Source: Onthophagus taurus (taxonomy: Eukaryota > Arthropoda > Insecta > Coleoptera > Scarabaeidae). From it: a DNA stretch of 64,000 nt. The position numbers were made by a program, and so were the translations under genes. Below, piece by piece: positions 35,018-47,266 of the stretch; position 1 is the first letter of the stretch; each line of letters begins with the position of its first letter. Under the pieces are notes generated by a model. The model searched no databases. It was not told where the DNA came from and was given only the letters and a program-made list of their open reading frames with translations. Location of the stretch: contig NC_091975.1 of the NCBI RefSeq assembly GCF_036711975.1, forward strand, positions 2,544,501 to 2,608,500. The letters run 5' to 3'.

Positions 35018-35242
35018 TCAACTACTCTTCAATTTAGTTTCATTAGCAGTATTGGTATCTGACTCAACTTCCTTTTTCATAAAACATGTTCCGTCTTTGC
35101 ACAACATCTTCTCAACTTTCTCGTTGATCACTTTTTCATCTTTTGTACCCCAAGGATTCCAATATTTCAGCAAAATTGGTTGTAGGAACTTGTGGAAAAT
35201 AAACAATAAAACTGGAATGATAAAGCATGGAACGCAAACCAT
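35018..35242 (-). CDS. C18orf32-like UPF0729 small membrane protein, 74 aa
   Basis: The N-terminus MVCVPCFIIPVLLFIFHKFL matches the UPF0729 family signature MVCxPCxxIPxLLxxxxKFL, followed by QPILLKYWNPWG. The stop is at 35018. An in-frame Met nine codons upstream (35269) exists, but the family starts at MVC, so I use 35242. One hydrophobic helix spans about residues 4-22, with the basic/acidic rest probably cytosolic. Human C18orf32 is an ER and lipid-droplet protein; the exact biochemical role is unsettled. The two cysteines after Met-Val could be acylated. The gene is divergent from the YEATS gene. Confidence 0.85.
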   Translation of the reverse strand: MVCVPCFIIPVLLFIFHKFLQPILLKYWNPWGTKDEKVINEKVEKMLCKDGTCFMKKEVESDTNTANETKLKSS

Positions 35243-35969
35243 TTCTATTTCAATTTTAGTGTTAAACAATTTGTTTATACGTTTTTAATCACTATTAATT
35301 TAACAAGTTTCCATGAAACAATACGTCAAAAATTATTTTGACAACTGTTAGTTATGTCAGTACTACCAATCGTAATCAAAAAGTTTTTGTTATCAAAAAG
35401 TTCACATTAAAGTTGTAATTAAAAAAGTCCTTGTTACTTTTTGTATTTATGAGTATTTGTAATGTTTATAGAATATTGGGGTTAGGTTATTAGTTAGATT
35501 TAATTTTTGATGTTGCTATCTAGGGGTTAAATTTAAATCTGATATAACAAATTTTATGAAACAATATTAACTTAAAATATTTGGAATATAATGAACTAAA
35601 AATAATGTTATTATTAAATAAAAATAAATATGTGATGATAAGTTAGTTCTCTATACATAAAAAAAAACTGTCAAACTTGTTACCGACTGAGCTATGTCTC
35701 CTAGTGTGTCTGTTTATAATTTTTAGCGATTAAAAAAATTAATAACCTCATCAAAAGTGGCCCCATCGAATTGAAAATTTGGTTGTAATCATCATTGTAA
35801 ATCAAACGAGAACTCGTTAGATACCAATACGATTGTATAGAACATCAGCATACCCAGAAAATGTAGGTTAAACCATCCTCTTGGCGCTTATTTTCATTTA
35901 TATTGTGTTCTAGGATCCCTACGGCTTTAATTACGGACGCACGGTTGTTGCACCAGTAATGTTTAAGTC
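35243..35969. promoter_or_regulatory. Divergent spacer, C18orf32-like / ENL-AF9
   Basis: The 727-bp spacer contains ATTTTGACAACTGTTAGTTATGTCA near the small gene and a tRNA-like fragment at 35666-35703. From about 35750 a less A+T-rich tract leads into the YEATS gene and should be its promoter and 5' UTR. Confidence 0.45.
35666..35703 (-). mobile_element. tRNA-half / SINE head with perfect A box
   Basis: The minus strand reads GGAGACATAGCTCAGTCGGT then AACAAG. TAGCTCAGTCGG fits the RNA polymerase III A-box consensus TRGCNNAGYNGG exactly, with a 7-nt acceptor-like start. There is no anticodon arm and no B box downstream, so it is a truncated tRNA or the head of a tRNA-derived SINE. Confidence 0.45.
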
Positions 35970-38187
35970 ATGTCCGTGCGAGTAAGCTTCGAAATAGGCC
36001 ACGAGGCTTCCATACGCACAAAAAAGACAGTCGAAGGGTTTACACACGACTGGGAAGTCTATGTACGAGGCTGTGACGGGACTCAGCTTCCCTACTTTGT
36101 TGAGAAAGTCGTTTTTCATTTACACGAAACATTTCCCAATCCAAAAAGAGGTTTGATTTATAGAAATTAAAGTTTGCACATTAAAGTGCAAATATGATAT
36201 TTAGCAATCTAAACTTTGTTTGTTTATTTAGTTATTAAACAACCACCTTATGTGGTTAAAGAAAGTGGATATGCTGGATTTGTTTTGCCTATTGAAATTT
36301 ATATCAAACATGATCAAAAAAGGGTTAAGTTTCAGTACGATTTGACTTTACAAACTTCTGGACCAGCTGTACGTAACTTACAAAAAGAAATTTATGTGTT
36401 TAGAAATCCTGTGGATGAATTAAAAAGTTGTTTGATTAAAGGGGGAGGAGTGGTAAGTATATAGAAATACTTTGATTAAAATAAATTCTAATATTTGTAA
36501 AAAAAAAATTAAGGTTATGTTTGAATTAACTAAAATATTCTTAATTAAAAAATAAAAATGATGTTTAATGTTTTAGGTAGTTAATTCAAACAGCACTTAT
36601 GACTCGTTAGACTCGAGAAATTCATTAGAATCAAAAAATGAGTTAGTGAATAAGCCGAAATTAAGCGGCGCAGATATGGCAATGAAAAAGCATCGAAATC
36701 GAATGGATATGGATCAAAGATCTTCGAATAGTTTTCAAGATCTCTTTGGGACGCCAATTACAAAAACAAATAAAGTTTTTTCAGATCCAAAAAGCACAAT
36801 TTCAAAAGATTCGTCGATGAATAAAACTGTATCGAGTATGAACTCATCAAATAGTAAACTGGAGAAAGACAGCAGGGATAAAAATAAAGATAAAAGTAAA
36901 CTTAGTCCTAATAAAGATAGAGAAAAAGATCGTGAGAAAGATGTTGATAAACGAAAATCTGATAAAATGGATTCTGATAGACGAAAAGAACGAGAAGAGA
37001 AAAAAAATAAAGATAAAAATAGAGATAGGGCTCACAGTAAAGAGAAATTGAAGAGGTCTCCGAGACCATCAAGTCCGAAAAGGCCACCGAGTCCTCCAGC
37101 TCCAATTAGATATAAAGAAAAAGAGGAGAAAAGAGAATCAGGAAAAGAAAGAGAGAGAAAAGACAAGTCTGATGAGAAAAATGATAAGAGAGGAAAGAAA
37201 GAGAAAAGAGATAAAGAACATAAAGAAAATAGAAGTCGGGAACGGGATGGTTCGCAAAAACCACAAATGGATCATTCACACAAAAGTAAAGAAAAAAATA
37301 GGGAAAGTCCTGGAAATGGTAGCAAAAAACTGGAACGAAAAGAAAAAAAGGATAAAGATAAAGAAGAAAAAGAACAAAAAGAAAAATCTAAATCAATAAC
37401 GCCAGATAGAATAATCGAGAAAAAACTAGAAAAAGAAAAACATAAGCACAAAAAGAAAGATAAAGAAAAAAAAGATAAAGATAGAGACAAAAAAAGAGAA
37501 AGATCAAAAGAAAAAGAGAAACCTGTGATAAGAAAAGAAGAACAACAACCGCCCAAAATTGAATTAAAAGATGAAATCAAAGAAAGTTTATTCGCATCAG
37601 CAAAGAATATCGATGAAAATCAAAAGAAACAAAAAACATCTTCTCATTCATTATTTTCAGAAGAACATTCGAACAGTTCTTTAAGCAGTAAAGAAGATTC
37701 GTTTACAGAGTCCCAAAGGGAAGTGTCACTTTTCGAACCGACGTCGAAAAAAACTAAATTAGAGATCGGCGAGAAATCGTCGAAAAAGGAAAAATCGAAG
37801 AAAAGTAAAGATAAGAAAGCCGATAAAGAAGAAAAAAGGAGGAAACGGAAATTAGATCGTGAACAACCGGCGGAAGAGCCGCCGGAAAAAGAATTAAAAC
37901 CCGAAGATTCTCGTCCGGAACCTTCGGATTCCGAACAAAGCCCGTCGCGACCTCAAAGCGATCTTGATAAAGAAAATCAAGAAAATCCCGAGGAATATAT
38001 GGAGGTTTTAAAAGATTTACAAACAAAAATTGTTAATTTAAGGGATAATAGTGAACTTCAAAGGGTTGTGCAATTGATTGCGCAAACTGGAAGATATGAA
38101 GTGTCTCAAAATACGTTTGATTTTGATCTGTGCCTGTTGGAAAAATCCACCGTTAAGCAGTTACAGGAGTTTTTTGCTAGTTCTTAA
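35970..38187 (+). CDS. ear: YEATS-domain ENL/AF9 homologue (super elongation complex), 670 aa
   Basis: Chromatin reader of the super elongation complex; the YEATS domain binds acyl-lysine on histone H3. Exons 35970-36150, 36232-36452 and 36577-38187 give 671 codons with stop. The YEATS domain spans residues 1-138: TVEGFTHDWEVYVRG, FVEKVVFHLHETFPNPKRV, PPYVVKESGYAGFVLPIEIY and KFQYDLTL. The middle (about 220-580) is a very charged, low-complexity Lys/Glu/Asp/Arg region in A-rich DNA. The C-terminal ANC1-homology domain (EYMEVLKDLQTKIVNLRDN to TVKQLQEFFASS) is the docking site for AF4, DOT1L and CBX8 type partners. A strong donor five bases after the stop suggests a 3' UTR intron. Confidence 0.95.
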
Positions 38188-39722
38188 CGCTGGTGAGTAT
38201 ACCGGGAATTTCATATAATTCGCAATATCTGAATGCAGTAACTATGCATTTCTTGCACTGTTCCGCATAAAATGCAACATAGCTTAACACTAGACCAAGA
38301 ATTAGAAACGTTTGGATTTAGCCTCACATCTCTCAAGATGGCTAAACCCGAATGATTCTAGTTTTAAGTCTTGTGTTAGTTCTAGTTTTAGTTCAATAAA
38401 AATATGCAACATAGTGATATCTTATTATTATCTCTACCTACCACTGTCACTAGAACTAACATTAGACCTACAACTAGAAACATTCAGACATGTTATATTT
38501 TATTTAGGACGAAGTAAGTGGTTTCTATGGAAATATTTTTTGGTATTTTGCATTTTAAGTGAAATTTGTGTATTTAATTGTGTTTGATTAATTATATTAA
38601 TTTTTTTTTAGAAATTTTGCCATAAATGCAGTGTTAACAACGAAAAGCAGCTGGATCATTTTTTTAAGTTATTTATTCTTGTACATAGTTTATTTATGTA
38701 CCAATAGGCTAATAGTGTGTAAATACGCATAGAAGTACATAATATTTATTAGATATATATATATATTTTTATTACTGTTTTTCGGAATCGTGTGTGCGTT
38801 GGGCCCCATTTTCCGATCGTTATTGTTACCCTCCGAATGATCACGATTTAACAAGAGAATTAGGAATATAGCACATTTAAAAAGAAAAATTTTTTAACGC
38901 GGAAGATCGGATCGAAAGAACAGTTTTGTTCCTTTTTTCTTGAATGTGTGTTTTGATTTAACAATTTTTTTATTAGAGATCTTGACAAATGTAATTATTA
39001 ATTTTATTTATTAATTTTTCGCCTTTTTATTTAGTTAATTTTGTGATAGTATTCGTACTAATTAATTAACTTCTCCGTCTGTTCGAAGATGATTATTGAC
39101 AAGAAAAGAATTTTTGATAATCGCCTTGATTTTTAATTCTAAATAAAATTAGTTATTAAGGCAGCGAAATATTTCGAATATTAATATGACAACTTTGAAA
39201 TAATGCACAGAGACTGGATTGATTTGTATAAATGTTATAATTGTTATATAAATTATCGAGTTGAAATCAAATTTTTTTAATTTATTGGTTCACTATTATC
39301 ACCAAACGGTTTTATTTTTAAAATCTTAATTAAAAGAAAGATTGAATGCAATGTTTATATAGAACAAATAGTAAAAGTTCTACACACTTTTTCCCTTGTT
39401 ATTGTACAAAACTGTATTTTCTTATTATTTTCTTTTGAATGTTTTTTGCCGTGTTCTTTTTTATATCAACACAATCTATATCAGAACAAGTACACCAATA
39501 AAGTTGTTTGTTATTAATTTGTAGCATAAAAAGTATTGATCAATAGTCATATTTGTAAATTCTTTGTTTTTTTCTTTTTATAAAAAAATAAAATTATTAA
39601 AAAATTAACCCTTCTTTCATATATTTTTAATAGAAAATATATTTTAGATCAAAAAAATTATTACATTCTATTTAAAAAATATTGCAAAGAAAACTGAACT
39701 CAATAATAAATAACAAAGAAAA
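38188..39722 (+). other. Probable ENL/AF9 3' UTR with an intron holding a fold-back repeat
   Basis: Directly after the stop (38185-38187) comes CGCTG|GTGAGT, a near-ideal donor at 38193. The matching acceptor TTTTTTTTTAG ends at 38611, so the UTR appears spliced only five bases past the stop. The candidate intron holds a CTAG repeat copy (38225-38550). From 38612 to about 39620 the sequence is open, A+T-rich and free of genes, with AATAAA words near 39500 and 39590. The ZNF800-like gene converges from the other side. Confidence 0.55.
38225..38550. repeat. CTAG-rich fold-back repeat, longest flanked copy
   Basis: Reverse orientation relative to 57.06-57.73 kb. Shared flanks are the segment with CTGAATGCAGTAAC and GCAACATAGCTTAA on one side, and GTAAGTGGTTTCTATGGAAA on the other, with the CTAG core between. 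Parts of the 57-kb copy are missing here. Confidence 0.8.
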
Positions 39723-42245
39723 TCATTTTTTCTTTTTTTGTTGTGAAGTTGACACGTTAATCACTTTAAAATCACTTTCATTATTCTTAATAATCTTAAT
39801 TGGTTTAACTTTATTCTCCATAGCAGCTTGTTTTCTTATTTGAGTATCAACCAGTGTCATATCGTAAACAAAATCCTTATCCAAATTTTTCGCACAATTG
39901 TTCCTACTTCTCAATTGACTCTTATGAACGCCCAAGGATGTCTGTTCTGAACCAAAAATCACCTCCATAATCATTTTACGCACGTCTGGATCACCTTTAT
40001 CCACTTTATCAACTTCCGGGCTCTTTTCACCAGTTTGAACCATTTCAGAACTAAACGCTTTAAAATCTGAAGATAATTTAATCGCTTTCGTGTTACTCAT
40101 AGGAATTACACAAGATTCTATATCATCAGGATCGAGTTTATGCTCAGATTGAAGATGATTTGAACAAGCCTTGCTATTATAAGAGACAAATGTACACATT
40201 TTACACTGAAATCGAAACCAATTAAAATGCATTGCCATGTGTTCTAATAACGAATCGTTTGTCGTAAAAGTTGCTGTACATGGAGTACATTTTAAAAGAT
40301 CCCAGTTAACATATTGATCACTTTTTGCTTTTAATGAAGTTTCCAATGGGCGTTTTCTTTTTTTTCCAGGCACTTTTTGCAGTGCTTTAATGTTAGAATT
40401 AGTGTTAAAATTAGTATTGGAATTAACATCGTTTTCTGAAGATGTATCGGCGATCAATGGTGATGTTGTTGATGTGGAAGCAGAGGCATTTGATGTATTT
40501 TTTAGGTTATTTTCATTGTTTTCATCGATATCTTCAGTTAAATCGACAATTACTTCCGGTTGATTTAAATTAACTCCATTTATAATTAAATCAATCTCAA
40601 GATGTTCATAATCATTTTCACTCGTTTGATTTTGAACGGTTTCTTCTTCGTCTTGATCTTTTTCTTTTAAAACATCTTCGACTTTAGCATTTTCATTCTC
40701 TTCGTTTATAATTTCTTTTTCTAAATTTTCCATTTCAAGATCGTCGGCAAAAAAAACGTTGATTTCATCATCGTCGCTATTTAAATCTATTATTGGTACA
40801 TCGTTAGTAGCATCTTTGGTTGTACCGTTTGGTTGTTGATCTTTAATGAATTTTACGGAAATTTTCTGTTTACGTTTTTTCGAACCTTTGATTACGGTTT
40901 GAAATTTTTTCATCGTTTTTTCTTCGGGTGATTTTTTAGATGAGCTAACAACAGCTATTCGTTTTAAACAAATTTGCGAATGGGAATGAAGGGCTGCTTT
41001 TCTCTCAAACCGTTTTCCACAACCACCACATATTTGAATATCTGAATCTCCTTCAAGGTTTTCTAACCACTATATAAATAAAAATTTTAATTAATAAGGT
41101 TTTAAAAAAGTTTTATAATTTGACAGAATAAAATTTTTTGTGAGGTTATGATAAATAATTAAAATTAAAAAAATAATTTTTTTACCTGATTATCCGAATT
41201 AGCCACGGAAGATTCTTTATCTTTTTCTTTTGAATCATTTCCTTGAGGTTTAACGATAGGATTTGAATGGATTTGATCTCGCAACTTTCGTATTTGCGCT
41301 GTTGTTTTCCGATGTATTTTATAAAGATGTCGAAAAACACCCCAAGCATTTGCAAATGTTTCCTTGCATTCAGGGCACGAAAAAACCAATTTGGTATCGT
41401 TGTGTTTATATTTAACGTGATAACGTAGAGTTTTTTTGGTTGAAAATGTTGCATTACAAATAGAACAAAGAAGTTTGTGTTTTGATGCCAAGTTAGATTT
41501 TTGAAATTTAAATGCTTTCCCATCAGGTTGGAGAATCGCTTCGTTCGTGTTTAGCATCGAATGAATTTCCATTACCTAATAACAACAAATAAAATATTAA
41601 AATAACATATTTTTTTAAGTTATCTAATTTAACCTGTGATTTAATTAATTCATTTCCGATAGTTTCATTTGATATCGTTTGAAAAACACCAGCTGTTGAA
41701 TTTTCAATTTTCTCTAAACATATTTTTTTGTTATTGTTTGAGATTGTCTCATCGTTTATCTCTTTATCTTCGGTTAATTCGTTTAGGGTTATTTCCTCGG
41801 AGCTTTTTAAATTCTCATGAATCTCATTTAACTTTTTTAAAACGTCAGATATTTTCTTTTTGGGTGCTTTTTCATCACTTCCATCATTGATTTCATAGAC
41901 ACCTTCAACATCTTCGGCATCTTTACTTTGATAAACCGCCTCGAAAGTTTCTTGACAATAACTTCTTTTGTGAAGTATAAAATTTGCTAAGCTTCTAAAT
42001 AATGATCGACACGTTCGACATTCATAAATTATATCACATTCATAAGCTATGTAACGTTTAACTTCTTCGGTTGCAGTTTCAAATAAAGAAAGAACTTGTC
42101 GCAAACCAAAAATACTTGTATTAATCGGTTTCCTTATGGTTGATAAATCTGTTTCGGAATCACGGTTATTTAATGAGGGCGCTTTTCCCAATGTTGTTGA
42201 AACGCGCTTTTTACAACGTCCTCGACCAAACGCTCGTGAAGACAT
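39723..42245 (-). CDS. ZNF800: ZNF800-like C2H2 zinc-finger protein, 782 aa
   Basis: Nuclear C2H2 protein. Exons are 41634-42245, 41186-41575 and 39723-41069, all phase 0, 783 codons with stop. The first finger is the diagnostic ZNF800 one: CDIIYECRTCRSLFRSLANF followed by ILHKRSYC. Later fingers are LLCSICNATFSTKKTLRYHV, FSCPECKETFANAWGVFRHL, the C-G-G-C-GKRFERKAALHSH finger, and a pair near CTPCTATFTTNDSLLEHM and FQCKMCTFVSYNSKACSNHL. Between fingers lie long acidic and Asn/Ser-rich linkers (for example about 480-570) and basic stretches such as KGSKKRKQK. In vertebrates ZNF800 represses enteroendocrine differentiation; the insect role is not known to me. Assignment rests mainly on the first finger. 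Confidence 0.8.
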
Positions 42246-43235
42246 TTTTTAATTGTTGATGCAAATAAAGTTTGACACTGAAATAAAAACGGTTTTTAAC
42301 AAAGGTATTTTGGCGATATCTAAATACGAAATAATTACTTTTAAATAAAAATAAGTAATTTTTTTTCCATAAATTAAAATAAACACATCGATTAATTTTC
42401 GTTATCAATAGACACTAATAAAATTTAACCTAACTTTTTTTATATGTTGTTCCAAAAATATATTTATTTTTTCTTAATCTTATTAAACTCCCGTATTGAT
42501 TACATTAATAGTAGGTGTAAAGATTTGTTTAGATGTTACATGTAAACATTAACAATTAAGACCAGTTTTAAGTGATAACCAGTAATATTTAAAAAATCTC
42601 TTATTAGTAAAATTAAACTTTTTTGAATCTAAAACAAGCTTTTTTAAATTTATTTAAACCAAACCCAACCGAAATAAACTAATTACATCATCCCCAAAGC
42701 CCCAAATTGTTGTTATTTAAGAACTTGACATTCACTAAAAAACTATTGAAATTGCCCACAAAAAAATCTTTTCAAGTTTTGGTATATTAATAACGTGAAG
42801 ATTACTTATCTATCTATCAACACACAAAACAAATTCTCAATAAAACTCTAAACTTAACGAAATAAAATTAAAAATAATTATTGGTATTCTCCTATATGTA
42901 ATGTCAGTAATAGTACAAGTCTCTCCCTCAATTTGCTAATTTTAAACAATCGGAATCGACTAGTTTCCATTACCAATCCAATCTAATATGATTAAAGAAC
43001 CGTAACGTTAAACAAAATTCGATTCAAACAACATCACTTTCGATATTTTCGTAAAAAAATCTTACCTAAATATTCAACTATGACCATTTTCTGTGGGTGT
43101 CAATTGTTTTTAATTATCACGTATAGATGGCGTTGACGTTTATATTATAGCATAACCTCAAAAATATTTCTTTAAGCATGAAAAAATAAAGGTTGTGTAA
43201 TAATTAATTTTACAATATAAATTATATTAAGAAAG
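42246..43235. promoter_or_regulatory. Divergent spacer, ZNF800-like / UQCC1
   Basis: 990 bp of A+T-rich DNA with no gene. Near UQCC1 it carries ATAGATGGCGTTGACGTTTA and CATAACCTCAAAAA within 110 bp of the start codon, a combination repeated elsewhere in the window. A small non-coding 5' exon of either gene could be hidden here. Confidence 0.4.
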
Positions 43236-44432
43236 ATGAGTTTAAATAGAGTGACTTGTTGTTTAAAAGTAAGTTTTAATAAAGTAATTTATAATAAAAT
43301 AATTTCAGGTTATTTTTAGGCGAATCCTAAACGATTGATAAATCATGTTATAAATACGCAAAAACAGTTTTCGTCATTTAAACCATTATTAATCGAATCA
43401 AAGCCTTTAAAACGTTTTTATCCTCCTTTAATAAATTTATATTCAACACACATCACCGATGTTACCGGAGATAAATCAGAGAAAACTACACCACTCTCTT
43501 TAATCCAAAAAATTTTAAATAAAGTTCCATTTATTAGCGTAGAAAAATCGGTATAAACAGAAATTATCACAATTTATATTTCTAAAATACTTTTTTTTAG
43601 AGATTAAGCGTTCTAGGTTATTTATTATACGAATCAATCGCAGATAAAATTGTTTACGTCGATTTCTTTGAAGAATTTAATCTCCCAGACACATTTTATT
43701 CTTGGTTTGTAATCACAGAACTCCATGTTTGGATGTTAATGGTGCGGTGCATGGCCGAAGGTGATAATGGCCGTTTCGTACGCAATCATATAGTTGAAGC
43801 AATGTGGGCGGACGTGGGACAAAGAGTTAAAAAAATCGGAGCCGTTAATCCCTCTGCTACCCGTGCCCAAGTTAAGGAGTTATCCGAACAATTTCAAGCG
43901 GCTTTAATCGCTTATGACGAAGGGTTACAATCAGATGATTGCGTTTTAGCTGGAGCTATTTGGAGAAGAATGTATCAAAGGAATGAGGTTGATCCCGAGA
44001 ATTTAGAATTGTTGATTAAATATATTAGGAAGCATGTAAGTTAATTTTTTTAATTATTTTTAATTATATAATTGTGCCATCTATCGGCGTTTTCATAAAT
44101 TAATATTTATAGGTAACTGTAAATTTTTTTAATTTTTCATCAAAATTTCTAGAAATGAGTCTTTTTTTCGATAATTAACTCATAAATGTGAAACTATTCT
44201 GAAAGTGAGGATATTAGTGCATTTTTACTATCTCAACATTATATCGGCTCACTCGAATTGCTTAGAAAAGTGTTTGTCTGTGCTTGAGGTTATGAATGTT
44301 TAATTGGTTGAGGTTATGAATTGGAAATTAATAATTTTTTTAATCCATTTCCAGCTTCGAATGCTTGATAACATTTCCAAAGAGGAATTGTTTTCACAAA
44401 AACCGATTTCTTGGGAGTTGCTTCACAAATAA
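43236..44432 (+). CDS. UQCC1: Ubiquinol-cytochrome c reductase assembly factor 1 (UQCC1/Cbp3), 258 aa
   Basis: Mitochondrial matrix chaperone that binds new cytochrome b for complex III assembly. Exons are 43236-43268, 43320-43550, 43601-44035 and 44355-44432, 259 codons with stop. The N-terminus is basic, Ser/Asn-rich and free of acidic residues for some 35 residues, fitting a presequence. The ubiquinol-cytochrome c chaperone domain shows LLYESIADKIVYVDFFEEFN, SWFVITELHVWMLMVRCMAE, VRNHIVEAMWADVGQR, AALIAYDEGLQSDDCVLAGA and IWRRMY. The end ELFSQKPISWELLHK is complete. Intron 3 contains GCCATCTATCGGCG and two GAGGTTATGAAT words. Confidence 0.93.
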
Positions 44433-44560
44433 ACTACCAAAAAGAAATAATTTTATTTATACCATAAGTTAGTTCCTTAAAAAAAAATAGGTTTATAAAT
44501 AATAAATATGTACATACTTAAAAAATCTTTATTTCTTATTATTTAAAAAGTTGATTCTTT

Positions 44561-46696
44561 TTACTGACATTTCACAGAATCCTTAAAATCGACTCCCGTA
44601 ATGCTACACATAAGATTATCGAGACACTTTGAGTTGCACGGTTCTGTCATTTTTACATCACTTTCGCGAGTATAAAATTTATAGTATTGCTTTAATAATA
44701 ATTTTTCGGGATCTTTTTTCATACGTAATGTTAAATCGTAAAGATCCGATAAGTTTGTTGATTTTAATCCGTAAGCTTCTTTAAATGAGTACAACTTAAA
44801 CCAATTTGGTGGAGAATTAGGGTTTCTATTAGCTTCAGTTAAATTGTAAATGTATTCTTGATAATCAATAACGTCCTAAAAAAAAATTAAATAACTAATT
44901 AATTTTAGTTCTATTTAGTTTTGATGTGGTTACATTTTCTGGAGAGATATCATAAACACGATAATTGGGGTTATTTCCTATAAAAGTAGTAAAACTTCCT
45001 CCATTATAAGCGACATTAACCGCTTGTGATTTAGTTTCGTCCAAAAAGATTCGAATTTCATCTAAATGAGTATGCCCGTTAAATTGAGCGCGAACATTTT
45101 TGGAAAATCTAAAAAATTTGGGTTTGGATAAAATTTTTATGTTATTAACATATTTTTTACCTCCTTATTATTCGATTAAAATTTTTTAACCAAATTTTCC
45201 AACATTCTATTCCCCCCGGTGGAATGTGACTTAAAATATGAACGAATTCCCCTTTTTTTTCGGCTTCGGTTAACGTTTCAACCAACCATTTTAATTGGGA
45301 ATATTGATCGTAATCATTATGCACTAACCAACTAAAATTAATAATCAAATTATTACTAATTTATAAAGATTCGTTTTACTTACAGGTTATAAATGTAACA
45401 AACGTTACTGTTTAACGCGATTATTCGAAAACCTGGTTCGACTAAAACCGTGTAATAACCCCCGATTTTGAGGGTTTCTTGTGCGCTTTCAGGTAACCAT
45501 TCCGACCATTCTGATGAAACCATGTCGAAAAGCCATTGTGTTGAAACAGATTCAAGGGAAACGTTTAAAGGTGCATAGCTAAAAATAAATTGATTTTATT
45601 TAGTTAATTATGTATAAATAATTTTATATATTTACTAATCACATGGATGAGCTTCGTGATTTCCTAAGATCGGAAATACTTTTGTTGATTTAAAATATTT
45701 TTTAAATTCTCGACTTAATTGTTGAATTACTTTTGTATTAGATTCTTTGGTAGTTTTCCAAGTGTGAGCGATGATATCACCAGTGAAATAAACATATTTT
45801 ACATCGCTCTATAAAACAAAAAACATTTTAGTAATCCTTTTTAGAATCTACCATCCTTGAAAATAATTAAGAAACTTTTTCTTACATGTTGAGTTGTAAC
45901 ATGTTGTAATAAATCGCTAACTGAATGCCAGGGCATATCACAAACGTGATAATCACCCCAAAACCCAGCTGTTGTTTCGGAATTATTTCCAACTCCACTT
46001 TGACAGCACAAAGGTTTTCCACAATCCGCATCACTTCCGGGTTTGTAATCGGGGTCAACGTGAATATCCGTTAAATGAAGTATTTTAAACGGTTTTTTAT
46101 CATTTATATTAACCGAATCCTTTTTGTTAGGTTCTGTAGGTAAATCAATAACCCAATCATATTCATCAGGATCTACACAAAGATGATTTTGTAGGTAGAT
46201 TGAACAAACTCGATCAGCTGTTAAATTTTTTCGGTTATTAATCATAAACAACATAGCGTCCTAAAAAACGAATTAATTAATGTATTAATTAATTAATTAG
46301 TTATTTAATCTAACAATTTCCATATCGGCCATAGAATTACACATTAATGGTCCATGATCGCTAAAAGTGTTACATAAATATTTAATAAGTTTAAGCATGT
46401 CTTCTTTGGAAACTCCGGATCGTTGAAATTTAATAACACCATCAATAACATATCTGCAAGTATTGCAAATTTGTTCGCTTCTAAATGTTGCGTTGTTTAA
46501 ATGTTTTAGTTCATTGACCGCTTGTGTTAAACCTTCTTGATGAACACCATTTTTAATATATTCCTTAAGATAGGTGGCGATTTTATTATAAGGTTCTAAA
46601 TAGAAACGAATTAAAAACAAATTAATCAATTAATTGCTTCATACCTATTGCTATAATCCCGGGAATAATTACAAGAATAAAAATAAAAATCCTCAT
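44561..46696 (-). CDS. SMPD1: Acid sphingomyelinase-like phosphodiesterase, 578 aa
   Basis: Lysosomal or secreted enzyme splitting sphingomyelin into ceramide and phosphocholine. Exons are 46645-46696, 46315-46595, 45886-46260, 45636-45808, 45384-45578, 45161-45331, 44934-45108 and 44561-44875, 579 codons with stop, all in phase. Exon 1 encodes the signal peptide [17 protein letters not shown] saposin B domain follows (about 35-135) with paired cysteines ([30 protein letters not shown]). The metallophosphatase domain has [35 protein letters not shown] and FNGHTHLDE, the full set of zinc ligands. The C-terminal domain keeps cysteines ([17 protein letters not shown]). Its 3' end converges on UQCC1 with 128 bp between stops. 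Confidence 0.95.
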
Positions 46697-47265
46697 CTTT
46701 TTATTTAGAAATGCACTTAACACAGTTACCACCGTTTTAAACGAACATTGAACTTGATGAACTTGTGGACTTGATATTACTAATCATATACTTTTAATCA
46801 ATTTGTTTTTCTTGTTTGGTTTGAAACTTACAACAAATAGATCGGAACGTTGACGATTTAATAATGTTTTGAAACGCAATTTGCGGTTTTTTCTTTTAGC
46901 GGGGACGAATGAAGGTTAAGGAGTTAACCACGGTTATAAAAACTTCCTGAAGGCCGTGAATGAATAAAAATAAAGCAGAAATTTAACCTATTCCATGTAG
47001 AAATAAATGGTGCATCATCGGGGGTTTTCTTGCGACATAATCTAATAAATGAGTGATAAAAAAGATAATATAAATTCTTGATGATTCGTAATAATTCGTG
47101 GTTAAATAACTTAAATTTATGAGCTTAATAATTTGAATGATGTGATATCGTCGGATTTTTCGAATTTTTTTTAAAGTATTCGTCAAAATGACGGTTGTAT
47201 AACCTATAAATTAAAATTTGAAAGATTGATTTTTTTTAATTCAAAATTAATAATAAATACAATGT
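46697..47265. other. Upstream spacer of acid sphingomyelinase
   Basis: A+T-rich; the first ~200 bp should be its promoter. I see no gene or clear motif. Confidence 0.4.
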
Positions 47266-47266
47266 T

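Noticed and set aside
36847-37580. Antisense open frames rich in Phe, Ser and Ile opposite the ENL/AF9 gene
   Set aside because: They are complements of the AAA/GAA/AGA-rich charged region, a composition effect.
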